Positions 49,526 to 60,984 are shown, counted from the stretch's first letter. The stretch: DNA of 64,000 bases from Strongylocentrotus droebachiensis (GCA_035222895.1 JAVYIG010009904.1:1-64000), one strand, 5' to 3'. The notes: generated by a model from the sequence alone, not told the origin. Translations and numbers: made by a program.

Positions 49526-49807
49526 TCATACGAAGTGAACAAGGTTACAGGCATCCATTTTTTCTCCTTTACACAAGAGTGAAACTGCCCAGACAAAATC
49601 AGGAAGATGGTAGCTGTTGGGAGCTATGCCGATGATCTCTGAGTGAAATTGGTTCGAATCCCCGTGGAGAAAGATGTAATCAAAATTAGACACTATTGCA
49701 CCCGATAATGTATCAATAACCAGGATACTGCTCTGATCTGAGCTACACGTAATGAAAACCACGGAACCGAGTTCTAATTGGTTATTTTGCGTAACCAAGA
49801 ATAACAT
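49526..49807 (-). CDS. Possible small ORF or exon, unknown
   Basis: A 93-codon minus-strand frame starts with ATG and has a balanced amino-acid composition, unlike the low-complexity frames around it. It runs MLFLVTQNNQLELGSVVFIT, then an SDQSSILVIDTLSGAIV segment, YIFLHGDSNQFHSEIIGIAP and SYHLPDFVWAVSLLC. It is globular-looking, with no signal peptide, membrane segment or motif I recognise. It could be one exon of a larger gene, a decayed retroelement piece or chance. No neighbouring exon is visible on the same strand. Confidence 0.25.
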   Translation of the reverse strand: MLFLVTQNNQLELGSVVFITCSSDQSSILVIDTLSGAIVSNFDYIFLHGDSNQFHSEIIGIAPNSYHLPDFVWAVSLLCKGEKMDACNLVHFV

Positions 49808-50114
49808 TATTTACATAATAAATTAAAGTCCGTGTCTTGGAAAAACACTAGCATCTTCTTTAGAATTAACCGTGTCTAAGAAATACCAAAATGAAATTAA
49901 AATTAGTAGGCCTACATCAGTTCTGATATCATAAAAAAATTGAGAAATCGTCACTACAACCTCAGCACTGTTATTTGCATGTTTACCACTCAGAAATTTG
50001 AGGTGAAGCTACAATAAAACATTTTGTTTAAATCTGATTTGTCCCTTTTTTTCCCCTGTCATCCATGTTACTAACAAGTATAGGCCTACAATATTTGCAA
50101 AAGGCGAAGATAGA
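49808..50114. other. Spacer
   Basis: AT-rich; no features seen. Confidence 0.3.
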
Positions 50115-50121
50115 ATTGATA

Positions 50122-50167
<46 letters not shown>

Positions 50168-50281
50168 CTGAGAGAGAGAGGGAGAGAGAGAGAGAGAGAG
50201 GGGGGGGGGGGAAACACCGCAAGGGAGAAGAAGATATATAGAGAAAGAGGGAATGGTAACGAGAGAAAGAGAGAAGGAGAT

Positions 50282-50324
<43 letters not shown>

Positions 50325-50420
50325 AGAGAGAGAGGTGAGGGAGATACAGAGAGTGGGAGAAGGAGAGACTATAGAAGTGAGAGATATTAAGAAAGAGAGG
50401 GAGATAGAGAACGACAGCAG
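50115..50420. repeat. (GA)n-rich microsatellite region
   Basis: Long GAGAGA runs with interruptions, and a G11 run at about 50200-50211. Confidence 0.95.
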
Positions 50421-51236
50421 AGATAATTTATAGTAGAAAGAAGATAACTAAAACAATCTAAAATTCGTTACAATATATTGAACGAGGTGCATATTCTGTC
50501 ACGTATAATTCATGACGAAATTCGCGACAAAATATGCGATTTGTCGCATATTACATCACGAATTTCACAACAAAGTTTGTGATTCGCGATGTCCCTTCAG
50601 GTCCAATAAAAATTAAGAAAAAAAGAAAAACAGAAATCGCAATCAATTTGAACTGAATAAAAGAGAAAAATAGTTATTATGTGTTTAACTTTATATAGGC
50701 CTATTAGCGTATTGATTATTTGAAATTTTGATTGTATAGGCCTATCTCTAATATTTAGGCCTCTTTTAATTTATTAAAAAAATAAAATAAAAATAAAACA
50801 AACAAATAATTAAAACAAATAAAATAATATTAGTAGTTAAAAGTCATGCACTGTATAAATAAACTCATATAAACTAATATAAAGCTTTTGCCTGTTTTTG
50901 CAATTGTTTTTCTCCTAATATACGTTAACAAATAAATAAATAAACCCTCTAAACATACAGGTACACGACGTCCCCTTGTCTATGCCAGAGTGACCTAGGT
51001 TGAGTTTTTCAACCGAGAAGAGTACGGCGTAACGTAACTCGCTGGGCTGGTAAAAAGGCATCATAGAAAGGACAGGGCCAGCGTGAGTTGGAACTGTGTG
51101 CGGATCGTGGTTTAATTTGAAATACTTTTCCCTTTTTGTTACATAACACTGGGTAGACTATGACTAATATTATATTAGAAATGAGATTGGAAAAAAATAC
51201 CAACACAGCGGATCCGACACAGAAACATAATTATCT
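50421..51236. other. AT-rich spacer
   Basis: No gene recognised. It includes several TAGGCCTA-type palindromic words and a small hairpin (AATATGCGA, 4-nt loop, TCGCATATT) near 50536-50557. Confidence 0.35.
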
Positions 51237-51450
51237 ATGCGTATCTCTCTTACTCCCTCTTTCTCTCCTGACTTTCATCCCCCGTTTATTTTTTTTCTCT
51301 TCTTTTTTTCCTTTTCTCCTTTTCTTTCTTTTCTTTCTTTTCCTTACTTTCCTCTCTTTCCTCTTTTTTTCTCTTTCTTTCTTCTCTTCTCTTTCCTTTC
51401 TTTCATTTATTTTCCTTTTCCTTTTCCCTTTTCTTTCCCTTTCCCTCTAA
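51237..51450. repeat. Pyrimidine-rich (TTTCC/TTTCT)n tract
   Basis: About 200 bp of nearly pure C and T on the plus strand. The Phe/Leu/Ser-rich frames in it are compositional. Confidence 0.95.
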
Positions 51451-51805
51451 GCAGTGCAGTTTTACCGACAATATCCCAACAGGTAGGAGGGGGGTTGTCG
51501 CACCCCCCCCCCCTTTAGCGCCGCCCCTTGTTGTTATCCATTATTCTTTTAAAAGCAATGCAATTCCTGATGCTCTCGCACCTCTCTTCCATCGTTGTTT
51601 AATCCCTTTCGTTTTGTTTCCTTTCTCCATTAACTCACAAAAAATGTGGGGGGGGTACACGCCTGGCAAGAGGGACTCCATATTATGCACACTGCAAAAA
51701 TGTGTTCCCCCCCCGCGTTTTTGGGTGTTTTTATTTTTTGTAAACATTACAGTCATCATCATTAATTGGTATACGCTCTGAAGAGAAAATAAATATAACA
51801 AAGCA
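51451..51805. repeat. Interspersed repeat fragment with C-runs
   Basis: The block GACAATATCCCAACAGG...TTGTCGCACCCC-run-TTTAGCG (51460-51525) matches 45040-45105. A second C-run lies near 51708. No gene. Confidence 0.55.
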
Positions 51806-52160
51806 TTAAAGGTATAGACCAGTTTTGGAAACGCCCCCCTCTCAAAAATGAAATGGAAACTCTTATTACCAATCATTTGAAAGAATATGTTTTGACTAAT
51901 ACGTGATGATACACATTTTGCCGGGAAACCGCCTATTAATCAATATATTTGGTAACTCATCATATCGATCCGGCCTCGATAGATATCGCAAATGCACTTC
52001 TACATTGAACATTTGGGCATAAATTTCTGTTTTTTTGCGAATTTAGGTTGAAGTATTGCCATCTAAACCTCTGAAGGCAAGATTTAAACAATATTGAATG
52101 AATATTTTGCATCCCAAACCCTTGAACCGCAATTTTACCACTACCGGTCTATATCTTTAA
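51806..52160. mobile_element. 355-bp TIR element, relative of the satellite-inserted MITE
   Basis: The ends are TTAAAGGTATAGACCAGTTT and, inverted at the right, TTAAAGATATAGACCGGTAG. The left 150 bp is clearly homologous to 32908-33060 (GGAAACGCCCC, CCAATCAT, GAATATGTTTTGACTAA, GCCGGGAAACCGCCTA). The interiors then diverge. Confidence 0.85.
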
Positions 52161-52343
52161 GGACATTAAAACATTGAAGCCCAGCTTAGCTGGGCCCGAT
52201 AACGTAGTGGCACCCTTTGCATTGCACCTTAATCCAGAATGTTTTAATGTCATGCATTTCCTATTGCTTTGAAAAATCTGTAAGAGGACACTTTCTTTTT
52301 TGTTTTGGTCTCGAAATTTGAAAATTTGACATTTTGCTCCGTT

Positions 52344-52478
52344 GGGGGGGGGGGGGGGGGGGGGGGGGTAAGGTCACCTTTTTTAGGTCAGCCATGGGAA
52401 TATTATTATTATTTTTTTTTTGTTAATTATTATTTAAAAAGAAAAAACCCCAACCCCCCCCCCCCCCCCCCCCCCCCC
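52344..52478. repeat. Paired G25 and C25 homopolymers
   Basis: An uninterrupted run of 25 G (52344-52368) is followed about 85 bp later by 25 C (52454-52478), so the two can pair. The small frames across them are artefacts. Confidence 0.9.
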
Positions 52479-52728
52479 TGCGTACGCGCCTGCCATCACT
52501 TCCTCCCTGATAGCTCCCCCGAGCGACGTCTGCTTGGACCCATGCACCCAAAAATGTGTATTCCTAGGACAATTGTCATTCATTTTGTATTTCCCGCCTG
52601 ATTTTAGATGGTTTCTTCCCAGAAAATTCACCGGTGGGTACCGTGGGTACAATATAATGACACAATCAAACCCCTCCCTGCTGATCGACCCCTCAACTCA
52701 AAATTCTTGCGGAACTTGAGTCAACGGA

Positions 52729-52847
52729 GAGAGAGAGACAGAGAGAGGAGGGACAGAGAAAGATATATATATATATATATATATATTATATACATAAGAG
52801 AGAGAGATATGATTGTGAGAGACAGGCAGACAGAGAGAGAGAGCAAG

Positions 52848-52883
<36 letters not shown>
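52729..52883. repeat. (GA)n and (TA)n microsatellites
   Basis: Alternating GAGAGA and TATATA stretches, with a clean (GA)n at about 52850-52880. Confidence 0.95.
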
Positions 52884-53614
52884 CGGTAAGAGATAAACGA
52901 AGATGATCCAATACACACCATGAATTAGAGTTATGATGAGAAACTCGATCTTCATATTATAATTCATTCAAATAGTGTATTAACGATTGGCCCATAAAAA
53001 GCCGCCTGAAGTTTCTTGAGGTTGATTTTTGTTATGTTATAGTTCTGCTTAAAATGTTTTTCAGTTCATTCAATGTGGTCTAATTTCAAAAGTATATCTG
53101 TTTGCCAGATTGTTTGTTTATCTAGTTGTTGTTAGCTTTTGTTGCTGTTGTTGTTTTTTGTATTTTGTTTTATTGTTGTAGGTGTAGGGAAATAGACTTG
53201 GTATCAAATCAGGTACTGCGTTATATGATTTATCCATTGCATACAATTCACAAATACTTGATTTTATTTTATTTGTTTTTGGTAGATGCTCCCAAATTGT
53301 AAATGGGGGAAACACGTGGTCAAAATCTGTGATATTACAGTAATATGCATTTTTCGTACTTGAATTCAAGTCCATAGAGAAGGAGAAGAAGGAGAAGAAG
53401 AAAATTAAGAATGTGTTTTGTTAATACCCCATCTTATACTCTGCCATTATCACAATGATGTTTATGTTGCACATCGTTATTCCCATGCATATAAATTTGA
53501 TAGCTTTTGTTGGAAATGTATATATAATGTTCATTTATGTATATTAAATGATTGTGAGATATTTTAAATTTTAATGTCGTTTCTAATATATTTGTTTGTT
53601 ATCTTTCTGCTTGC
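52884..53614. other. Spacer
   Basis: AT-rich, with (GTT)n near 53125-53157 and (GAAGGA)n near 53378-53400. No gene is seen. Confidence 0.35.
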
Positions 53615-54290
53615 ATGGAGATGAGTAGGAGTTTAATACACTCATATATTTTGTTGATACATCAGGAAAGAGAAAAAGAAAGTGTGGAAAAAGGGATATA
53701 GGCATGAGGAGAGATGGGTGAAGAAAGTGAGAAAACAAGAATGAAGGGATTAAAGTAGAGAGGGAAGACAAGTGTTGAAGAAATAAGGAGTAGCAGGAGG
53801 AAACATAAATGTGTATATATATATATATATATATAAAGCGAGAGAGAGAGAGAGAGAGAGTGAGAGCCAGAGAGGAAGAGAGATGTCCACAACTATCTTT
53901 TTTACTTTCCGATTTTGAAAAGACAAGAGATTGCTAGTTTTCCAGGTACTCGTATTTATCCTCACTTTCTATCTCATATCTTCATATTCTCAAGTTTTCA
54001 AGTGCTCATATTAATAGACAAAGAAAGAGAACCGGGGCCCGGTTTCATGAAGCTTTTCATCAATAAATAACAATTTAGAATGCGTAGGAGTTTGATACAC
54101 TCATATATTTTGTTGATACATCAGAAAAAGAGAAAGAGAAAGGGTGAAAAGAAAAGGGAAATAGACAAAGAGATAGGCGAAGAAAGTGAGAAAACACGAA
54201 TGAAGGGATTAAAGTAAAGAGGTATAAGAGAAGTGTTGAAGAAAGGAGGAGAAGCAGGAAGGGGATATACAATGTGCGCGCGTGTGTGTG
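53615..54290. repeat. Tandem duplication of a purine-rich block
   Basis: GTAGGAGTTTAATACACTCA at about 53626 and a GTAGGAGTTTGATACACTCA copy at about 54082 each start a block of about 200 bp. The blocks share ATATTTTGTTGATACATCAG, GAAGAAAGTGAGAAAACA and AATGAAGGGATTAAAGTA. (TA)n and (GA)n lie between them at 53813-53865. Confidence 0.85.
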
Positions 54291-54399
54291 AATATTTTTT
54301 TGTGTTCTTATTTTCTGTAGCTTAGTTTGTTTCCATCCCCTGTATAAACATTACATTCTTTTTATTCACCTTGCCATATCGTTAATGTATGTATTTTGT

Positions 54400-54555
54400 T
54401 GACTATAGGGCCCCGCTCACAAGCATAGCTTCTAGCCTTCTACAGGGGTCCTAAAATCATTCACTTAATGATGTACTATTACCAGTCTCTTTTTTATGTA
54501 AAAGATTATATCATGTTATGTGTGGTTTTGAATAAATGAACTTGAACTTGAACTT
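54400..54555 (+). mobile_element. 3' end of a non-LTR retroelement with (GAACTT)n tail
   Basis: GTGTGGTTTTGAATAAATGA followed by GAACTTGAACTTGAACTTG ends abruptly where homology between the two receptor loci begins (54556 here, 63447 in the other). The 5' limit is not clear. The same tail type is seen in the short insert at 36.2 kb. Confidence 0.6.
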
Positions 54556-54994
54556 GCTTCCTGCTCTAGTACCTAAACTCAAGGACGATTGGTCCCATGG
54601 TGATCATGCGTCCTGTTCGTAGCATAAACAACCCCGAAAGCGAAAACCTTAAACCATAAGCTTAACACTAGTACTACCTACCTGGCTACCTGGCTGCCAC
54701 CGTCAGTTGCTGGCGATTGGCGACCACAAAAAACACATTCCAGGTGCCTAAACGTAGCACTTGCTCCTTCTTGCATAGGTTAACAACAGACGGGATGTAC
54801 TATCCCTAACGTAAATGGGACATATTATGACTAACTGGAAGTAGGAACAATCGGATCAAAGATAAAAGATATTACAGTACGTACCTAGCTGGTCCTATGA
54901 TCCTCGGTTTAGGAATTGAGATCATGCAATCGTTATGAATAATACAGGATTACGACAATCTATTCGATTCTCATCTTATCTGTCTCCCTTAAAG
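54556..54994 (+). other. Intron sequence shared with the second receptor gene
   Basis: Block by block similar to 63447-63749: CTAGTACCTAA, GATTGGTCCCA, a CGTCCTGT-GTAGCATAAA block, AATAATACAGGATTACGACA and ATCTGTCTCC-TTAAAG. It ends in an acceptor at 54993-54994. A first exon like the one at 62655 was not found upstream. Confidence 0.8.
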
Positions 54995-57448
54995 GATCTA
55001 CTGAAAATGTGAACAGAACAGTCTTCGGATGGACAGTACCACTCTGCCCGTTAACGGCTTTCTGCAGTGATGGGGAAACTTCGATCTCATGTGGACAGAC
55101 CTATCCGGACTCTCATCTTGCATGTCACTGTGATCCTCGCTGTGTCTTCTACAACGAGTGTTGCCTTGATTACGCACTATCTTGCACTTCTAACGGTACC
55201 CTTGATTATCCTGTTCCCGAAACTATCGTTGGAATCAACCGTGAGCAAGTAACCTGCATCAAGGCACCAGGATCACCATCATCCGGGTACTACCAATTCG
55301 TCAGTAGTTGTCCGCAGTCTTGGACTCGAGATGACGTTAGGTTTGAATGTGCAAGAGATGCCGACCTTCAAAGTCCCCATCAGTTCATACCAGTTGACTT
55401 CATGCGTGAAATAACCTTTAAGAATGTGTATTGTGCTATATGTAATGGTAAAGACATACGGGACCTCATTCCTTGGGTCTTAAAAGCCAAGTGCGATGCC
55501 GAGTCATCAGCATCACGGCCCGCATCACGGTCATAATTATAGCCTCAATGGGGAATTTATTGATGAAGTAGAATCTATAATTGAGCGATGCATACAGTGG
55601 TTTCTGAAGGAGAACGGTATTGCAAGATCCTGCACTGTTACTCCTATTGCAGATCGATGCTACAATACTACAATGGCATCAGCGACAGGTTCACTTTTCG
55701 ATGCTTGTCTATTATACCAAGCCCAAATAACATTGAGATCTGTTAAACACAGAAACCCACACTGTTTACAGTGTACCAGTGGAACTTTGGGTGAATTTAG
55801 TGAAGTGGATTCGGTTCTTAGAAATTCCCCCTGCCCACCTCGCATAGATAAAATTTCCGCTGTAGCTCCGCCTCCTGCTCCCCCACCATTCATCTCAATA
55901 TCTTTATTGCTTGATTTTCGGTCACCGGTGTCATGTAGATCGATCCAACGTTTTGACTCAGAAACCCTCACATGTGTGGATCTGACTTGTCCTAAGGGTT
56001 TTATACTGGCCGAACAACATTCATGCATCAGAGCCGATCCCCTTCATATCACTAACAAAGATTGTCGTGGTGCAACTAATCTCCCAACTAATATCAGCAT
56101 TGAATGCATTGACTGGCTTTCCAAACTGAATGATCAATGTCTTCCGTCTTTTCTACTTGCAGATGAACTGCATTCTGCTTTAGATGAGATTCTTAATTTG
56201 ACACAGGAAATGACAGTAGATCGGATACAAGTGATGACTCCATATTATGTCGATGGTAATGAAACAAAATGTACTCGAAGAGTCAATATCTCAGGATATC
56301 TGGAAGGCGATTTCTTTGCAAAACTCGATTTGTTTTTCTCTTCTAGTAAACCTTCTGGTATTTCTTTATCGTCATTCTATTGCCAGATTTCTAGATTTCA
56401 AGTAACCTATGGCTGTTTGTCTGAAATCGATTATTGTCCAAATCAAGCCACAGTTTCAAACCCCAAACCCTATTTTGACAATATAACGAGCGGTATAAAT
56501 TTTGAGAATTCCGATTTCTCTCTTCATAATTCAACCTATTATCTTACGCACAGATTTGACATGTCAACAAAGTCTTACACCAAAGATGAGTACATCTACG
56601 TATGCAACTTTACCAATTTTGAGTCATGTCCACTGCTCACGCTCAATGCATCGTTATTTAAAGAAATGCATGATGGATCCCTGCTATACATTATAGAAAA
56701 CATCCGTTTCCCATCTGGCGAATTCACCAAAATAGGTAATCATAGCGTCCAAGTTTGTAATTTTATCGAAACGGACGTGCAAAGGTTCCTATCAAATTAT
56801 TCTCAAACACAGGCTGTTTTTAGTGCTATTGGATCTTGCTTATCGATTATAGCCCTGTTGCTGACTATAGCTACGTATGGTTGGTTCAAGAACATGAGAA
56901 AGACAACCTTCAGTGTACTCATCATGAGTCTTTCTGTTTCCCTGGTACTTGCCCATACCCTTCTTTTGGTAAGCGGCGTTTCTGATACGATTCCCGGTAC
57001 ATGCATTGCAGTGGCCATCATTGGACACTACATGTGGCTCGTTGTATTTTCTCATACGTCTGCCCTTGCTGTTGATCTCCATAGACGCTTTGGTGTTACT
57101 GTGAATGTTCGTCAAACGAAATTTAATGAGGGCGCTGCAATTCTGTCGTATTTCCTAGTCTTCGCTTGGATGTGTCCTCTACTCATAATGATCCCCTGTA
57201 TGTGTCTATTCTTCACTGGCTTCAATGCTCCTAACTTCAATTTGTCCTATGGGCAAGGGAGTTGTTGGATTGGTGATGGATTAGCGAATCTGTATATGTT
57301 TGGAATTCCAATAGCCTTCTTTCTTCTGATTAATCTTATTATTTTTGCATCGATCATCGCGGGAATTCGCACCAAGACAGCCCCGAAGGCACAAGGACAG
57401 ACCAATACATATTCGAAGCAACTCAGAGACCTTTGGATTTATGTGAAG
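54995..57448 (+). CDS. Somatomedin-B / family B seven-TM receptor, copy 1, large exon with frameshift
   Basis: The exon starts after TTAAAG with two bases completing a phase 1 codon, and ends at AAG|GTAATT in phase 0. Frame A (to 55536) holds an eight-Cys somatomedin-B module (CSDGETSISC, CHCDPRC, NECCLDYALSC) and a second Cys-rich region. The reading then has to move by +1 between about 55496 and 55536, near a duplicated GCATCACGG. Frame B continues with a large N-glycosylated ectodomain and five membrane helices, at about codons 441-464, 470-493, 500-525, 545-575 and 600-625 of that frame. An ECL2 GSCWIGDG matches the family B pattern, with a partner Cys before TM3. I see no canonical GPS cleavage motif, so it fits Methuselah-like receptors as well as adhesion receptors. 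The ligand is unknown. The frameshift and the missing first exon make this either a pseudogene or a locus with an assembly error. Confidence 0.85.
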
Positions 57449-57496
57449 GTAATTATAGACCATCATTTTGTTTATTGACATTCCCCTAGAGAGTAT

Positions 57497-58008
57497 TGCC
57501 CCGGTGACACTTGCCCGCATTTTGGTTTGCGCATAGTTTGCGCATAGACACATACTCTTGCGTGCCAATGCGGGAAGTATTCGTGGTAGCGTGCGGGAGG
57601 ATGCTGGCCGTGCGTGAAATGCGTGACAGAATTTTCAAAATGTTCAAAATTTTGGCACGACAATTTGGTTTGGCAACGTTCGTGAACACTTCGTGAACTA
57701 TGCGCACCATATGCGCTGCCTAGTCGTGCCAGTGCGCTCCGATGCGTGTCCGATGGCCTAGTGGCACGCATGTTCACGACTAGTAAACGACTATAATTTG
57801 CGCACAATTTGCGCATTGGCTGCGCATACTTCCCGCGCAGTTTTTGCATGCCATGCGCATAGTCTACGAATGCGTGTCCTGGTGGTTACGCATTGCGTGA
57901 ACTATTCGTACATTAGACGTGACCCTGCGTGCCACTAATTGTCACGTATTGGCACGCCACAGAGCGGGGCAGTGTGGGACCAAAATGCGGGCAAGTGTCA
58001 ACGAGGCA
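57497..58008. mobile_element. 512-bp TIR element in the receptor intron
   Basis: Ends of about 30 bp are inverted: TGCCCCGGTGACACTTGCCC at the left and its near-complement at the right (58008 inward). The innermost 22 bp, beginning TGACACTTGCCCGCATTTTG, are identical. The interior is rich in TGCGCA and GGCACG words, unlike the host intron. No transposase. Confidence 0.85.
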
Positions 58009-58572
58009 TATGGAGGCTCGAGGAGACACATGCTTATTCACCATATTGATTAATATCCCTTATCAATACCACTCCCTTCAGATTCTATATTAGCCTACAC
58101 TTTGGCTTGAGACTCTTTGATATCCAAAAAAGTTTGGGGTGCCCAAATTTAGATGGACAGGTCAATATATAGAGCAACATCGATATACGCAAAGTAATAA
58201 TGATATGGTTTTCATTAATGTAACCCTTTTTAAAATTTAAAAAGACCAAAATTACTGAAGATCTACAATCGATTTACAAATTAATCCATTGTACAAACGT
58301 TGGCTTCTGAAAAAAAGGAGAGGGAGAGAGGGGGGAGGGCAGTGCTCCAATTGATTCCATCATGGAGGCTCCATATTTCAGGATATTTTAATGTGAGTTC
58401 ATCAGTCCTGTTCGGTTTGTCAGCACAATGACTTTGGCCACCTCTTTTTTTAAGAACCCTGAAATAGTTGATACTAAATCATGCCTTTGAAGTAAGAGAA
58501 GGTGATTCTAGATATCTACCACATTTCTTTAAGAAGTTTTGATAGCCTGCATATATTTTGCATTTTATGCAG

Positions 58573-58878
58573 ATGTCTACTCTACTTGGTTTCACATGGA
58601 TCTTTGGTTTCGTCGCTGCCTTCGCTGACGTCACAGCTCTTTGGTATATCTTCATCATCCTCAACTCTCTCCAGGGAGTCTACATCTTCATAGCATTCAT
58701 CTGCAACAAGCGTGTCTTCAAGCTTTGGCGTGACTCATGCTCGTGTTCGTCCTGCGTGACATGTGGAAATGTTCCCCAAATATCTTCGCAATCAACAACC
58801 AATTTGGGTCCCCGAAAGGAGGCGAGTGGTGCAACCACGTCGACATTTTTAAATGTCGCATTTGTTGAAGACGAATAA
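58573..58878 (+). CDS. Receptor copy 1, terminal exon (TM6, TM7, C-tail)
   Basis: The acceptor TTTTATGCAG precedes ATGTCTACTCTACTTGGTTT in phase 0, matching the phase 0 donor at 57448/57449. The 101 codons give STLLGFTWIFGFVAAF (TM6), ALWYIFIILNSLQGVYIFIA (TM7) and a cytoplasmic tail beginning CNKRVFKLWRDSCSCSSC. LLG-TWIFGF and ILNSLQG are hallmark motifs of family B/adhesion receptors in TM6 and TM7. The Cys cluster just after TM7 could be acylated (inference). The tail is short, ending FVEDE and TAA. An AATAAA overlaps the stop codon (58875-58880). Confidence 0.92.
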   Translation: MSTLLGFTWIFGFVAAFADVTALWYIFIILNSLQGVYIFIAFICNKRVFKLWRDSCSCSSCVTCGNVPQISSQSTTNLGPRKEASGATTSTFLNVAFVEDE

Positions 58879-60043
58879 AGGAGATTCTGAAGCTGGTTAA
58901 ATAGAAACATTATAGGATAGAATGAACCTTAAAAAAGAATTATATTCATTTCATTATTTTGATCCAATCCATAATGTAGGGTTTCTCATGCACTTATCAA
59001 GAAAGCGACCCACTGACAATTAGACTGATTAGAATCATTTTCACGATTTCAATTTTGTCCTAAAATGTTTGATTTTTAATGTCAAACCATCGTTATCACA
59101 AACAATTTGAGATTAACAAGACTCTAGGAAACCTAAGTTCCTGACGTTCGGTCCTCAATCTTTGGACAGAGAATGAATTTATATCTGGCATCTGTTTACC
59201 TCCGATGCATTTACCTCTGACATTTTTACCTTTACCATTTTTACGTTCATTATAAGATAATCATTTGAAATACATATTCACACTAATTATGCTACTTATT
59301 GATCTGATCAAATGATTCCATGTGAAACAATCCCAACTGTTGGTTACAGTATTTGAATGATTTTTATCATCAAACTCCGTGAAATACTCATCGATTTTGT
59401 TGGAAGCTCATTAAATCTGCATATTGCAAATGATGAGTAATTATGAAGCTTTGCCGGAACGAACTTAAAATTAAGAAACAAAAAAACATATTTGTTCTAC
59501 ATGTATGTGCACAATAGATGACGTCGCCAACCTCAGGAATGAGATGTGTTGGTAGAAGCATGAGAAACTGGCTCTCCTAAACGAATCCGCGATGAAGGGC
59601 TCAGAATCGTTACCATTATCCACTGCAATACATAGATGTAGGTATATTGGATTGACATAATAAGAGAAACTGGATGATTTAAAAGCATAATATTATCTTG
59701 CTCAAACTGTGAAACCGTTCATTTGTCTTAGTCTTCTGGATTTAACTTTGTAGCCATGTAAATTATATTAGTTGTATGCTTTTATCTATGTTTAATATAA
59801 ACCTTTCGCATTGCAGCCATTAACTACGAGGAAATGATAATGTAATAAAAATAAATTAAGTTCAATTCAATTCAACTAGTGTTAATTCAAACGCGTGTGA
59901 ATTTAATATGAATGAATTGGATTTATGTAACGCTATTCGGGTGTGATCGTTTCAAGGTAGGTCTGCAGGTGGGCCCGCAAGACCTACCCCTTGTATGCCT
60001 GGGACATTTATATGATTACAGTATCCACATCTCCTTTCCAATC
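58879..60043. other. 3' flank of receptor copy 1
   Basis: It probably includes a 3' UTR. AATAAAAATAAATT near 59846 is followed by a (TTCAA)n stretch (59859-59875), like the end of another non-LTR retroelement. No other gene is seen. Confidence 0.4.
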
Positions 60044-60345
60044 CTACACTGTAAAAAGAAATTAGGCAGATGTTACTGGGTAAATCGAAGTTGGGCAAAT
60101 GCTGTCCAATAATTGGGTTATTTCCTACCAACCATGTAGTAACCGATGAAATAATTGGGTAATGTTATTGGGCAAATTAGAGTTGGGCCACTTTTGTCCA
60201 ACATTTGGGTTATTTTCTCCCAACCGTTTAGTACAATATTGTTTTTACCCAATTAAATGTTAAAAATTAGTTGGGCAGATGTAACTGGGCAAACGTAAGT
60301 CGGGCAACATTATTATTCAACAATAGGGTTATATTATTATATTAG
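60044..60345. repeat. TTGGGCAAAT / TTGGGTTATT tandem-type repeat
   Basis: Begins at CACTGTAAAAAGAAATTAGG. About three diverged units of roughly 100 bp contain GTTGGGCAA-like and ATTGGGTTATTT words (for example near 60113 and 60215). It resembles interspersed repeats with a CACTGTAAAAA end. Confidence 0.6.
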
Positions 60346-60407
60346 ATGTATCGTGGTCGAGTGGATATGTCACAGGACTATGGATTACGAGGTGATGAAA
60401 CAGAGAG

Positions 60408-60600
60408 CTGGAGAGAGAGAGAGAGAGAGAGAGAAGGAGAGGTGGGGTGGGGGGGGAGGGGTAAAGGAAAAAGAAAAGAAAATACATGTAAGATTTTTTC
60501 CCCCTATCGGAATGAGAGGGAAAGGAGACAGAATTGAGAGAAAGGCAGACATACAACTGGAGTGAGAGAAAGATAAAGAGAGAGGGAGACAGAGAGACAT
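60408..60600. repeat. (GA)n-rich microsatellite
   Basis: GAGAGA runs and a G-rich stretch near 60441-60461. Confidence 0.9.
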
Positions 60601-60984
60601 ACATTTACTCATGCTACTTATATTTCTTATTTAAAAACAGTTTGTAGGGAATGAATTCATAATCATTTTCTTTCAATCGTTTTCCAATAAATTTAGCAGA
60701 GTAAAGTGCCTATCCGAAAAAGAAAAAATATAATAACGGTTGCATCGCCCTTAAATGAAGGTTTTGTTTTGAGGTCGTTGTATACCCGTATTTCTTTCGA
60801 GGCATAATTGATCCGTTGATAGTACTAGTAATATACAGATCGTCCAAATAAAATCAAAATCAAATTGGAATCGGTGATACATGTATTTTACCATTGATAG
60901 AATTAACATTAGTAGAAAGAATCCATGCTTTGTGATAATATCTTAATTAAGTTGTGATGTTATGGAAATAAAGTACAATGAATT

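Noticed and set aside
49620..49680. GGTTCGAATCCC resembling a tRNA B-box
   Set aside because: The neighbouring bases do not form a T-stem, no A-box or acceptor stem fits at the right distance, and the word lies within the small minus-strand frame.
50533..50557. AATATGCGA/TCGCATATT hairpin as a regulatory site
   Set aside because: A 9-bp stem in AT-rich DNA is expected by chance, and nothing nearby gives it a role.
51160..51518. Phe/Leu/Ser-rich frames in the pyrimidine tract
   Set aside because: Low-complexity translation of a (TTTCC)n tract with no start context or splice sites.
55660..56028. Minus-strand frame of 122 codons opposite the receptor
   Set aside because: Antisense shadow of the clearly coding plus strand.
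57281..57849. Minus-strand frames at the receptor exon end and in the intron
   Set aside because: They span an exon boundary and a TIR element, and their repetitive Cys/Ala/Asn translation follows the TGCGCA-rich element.
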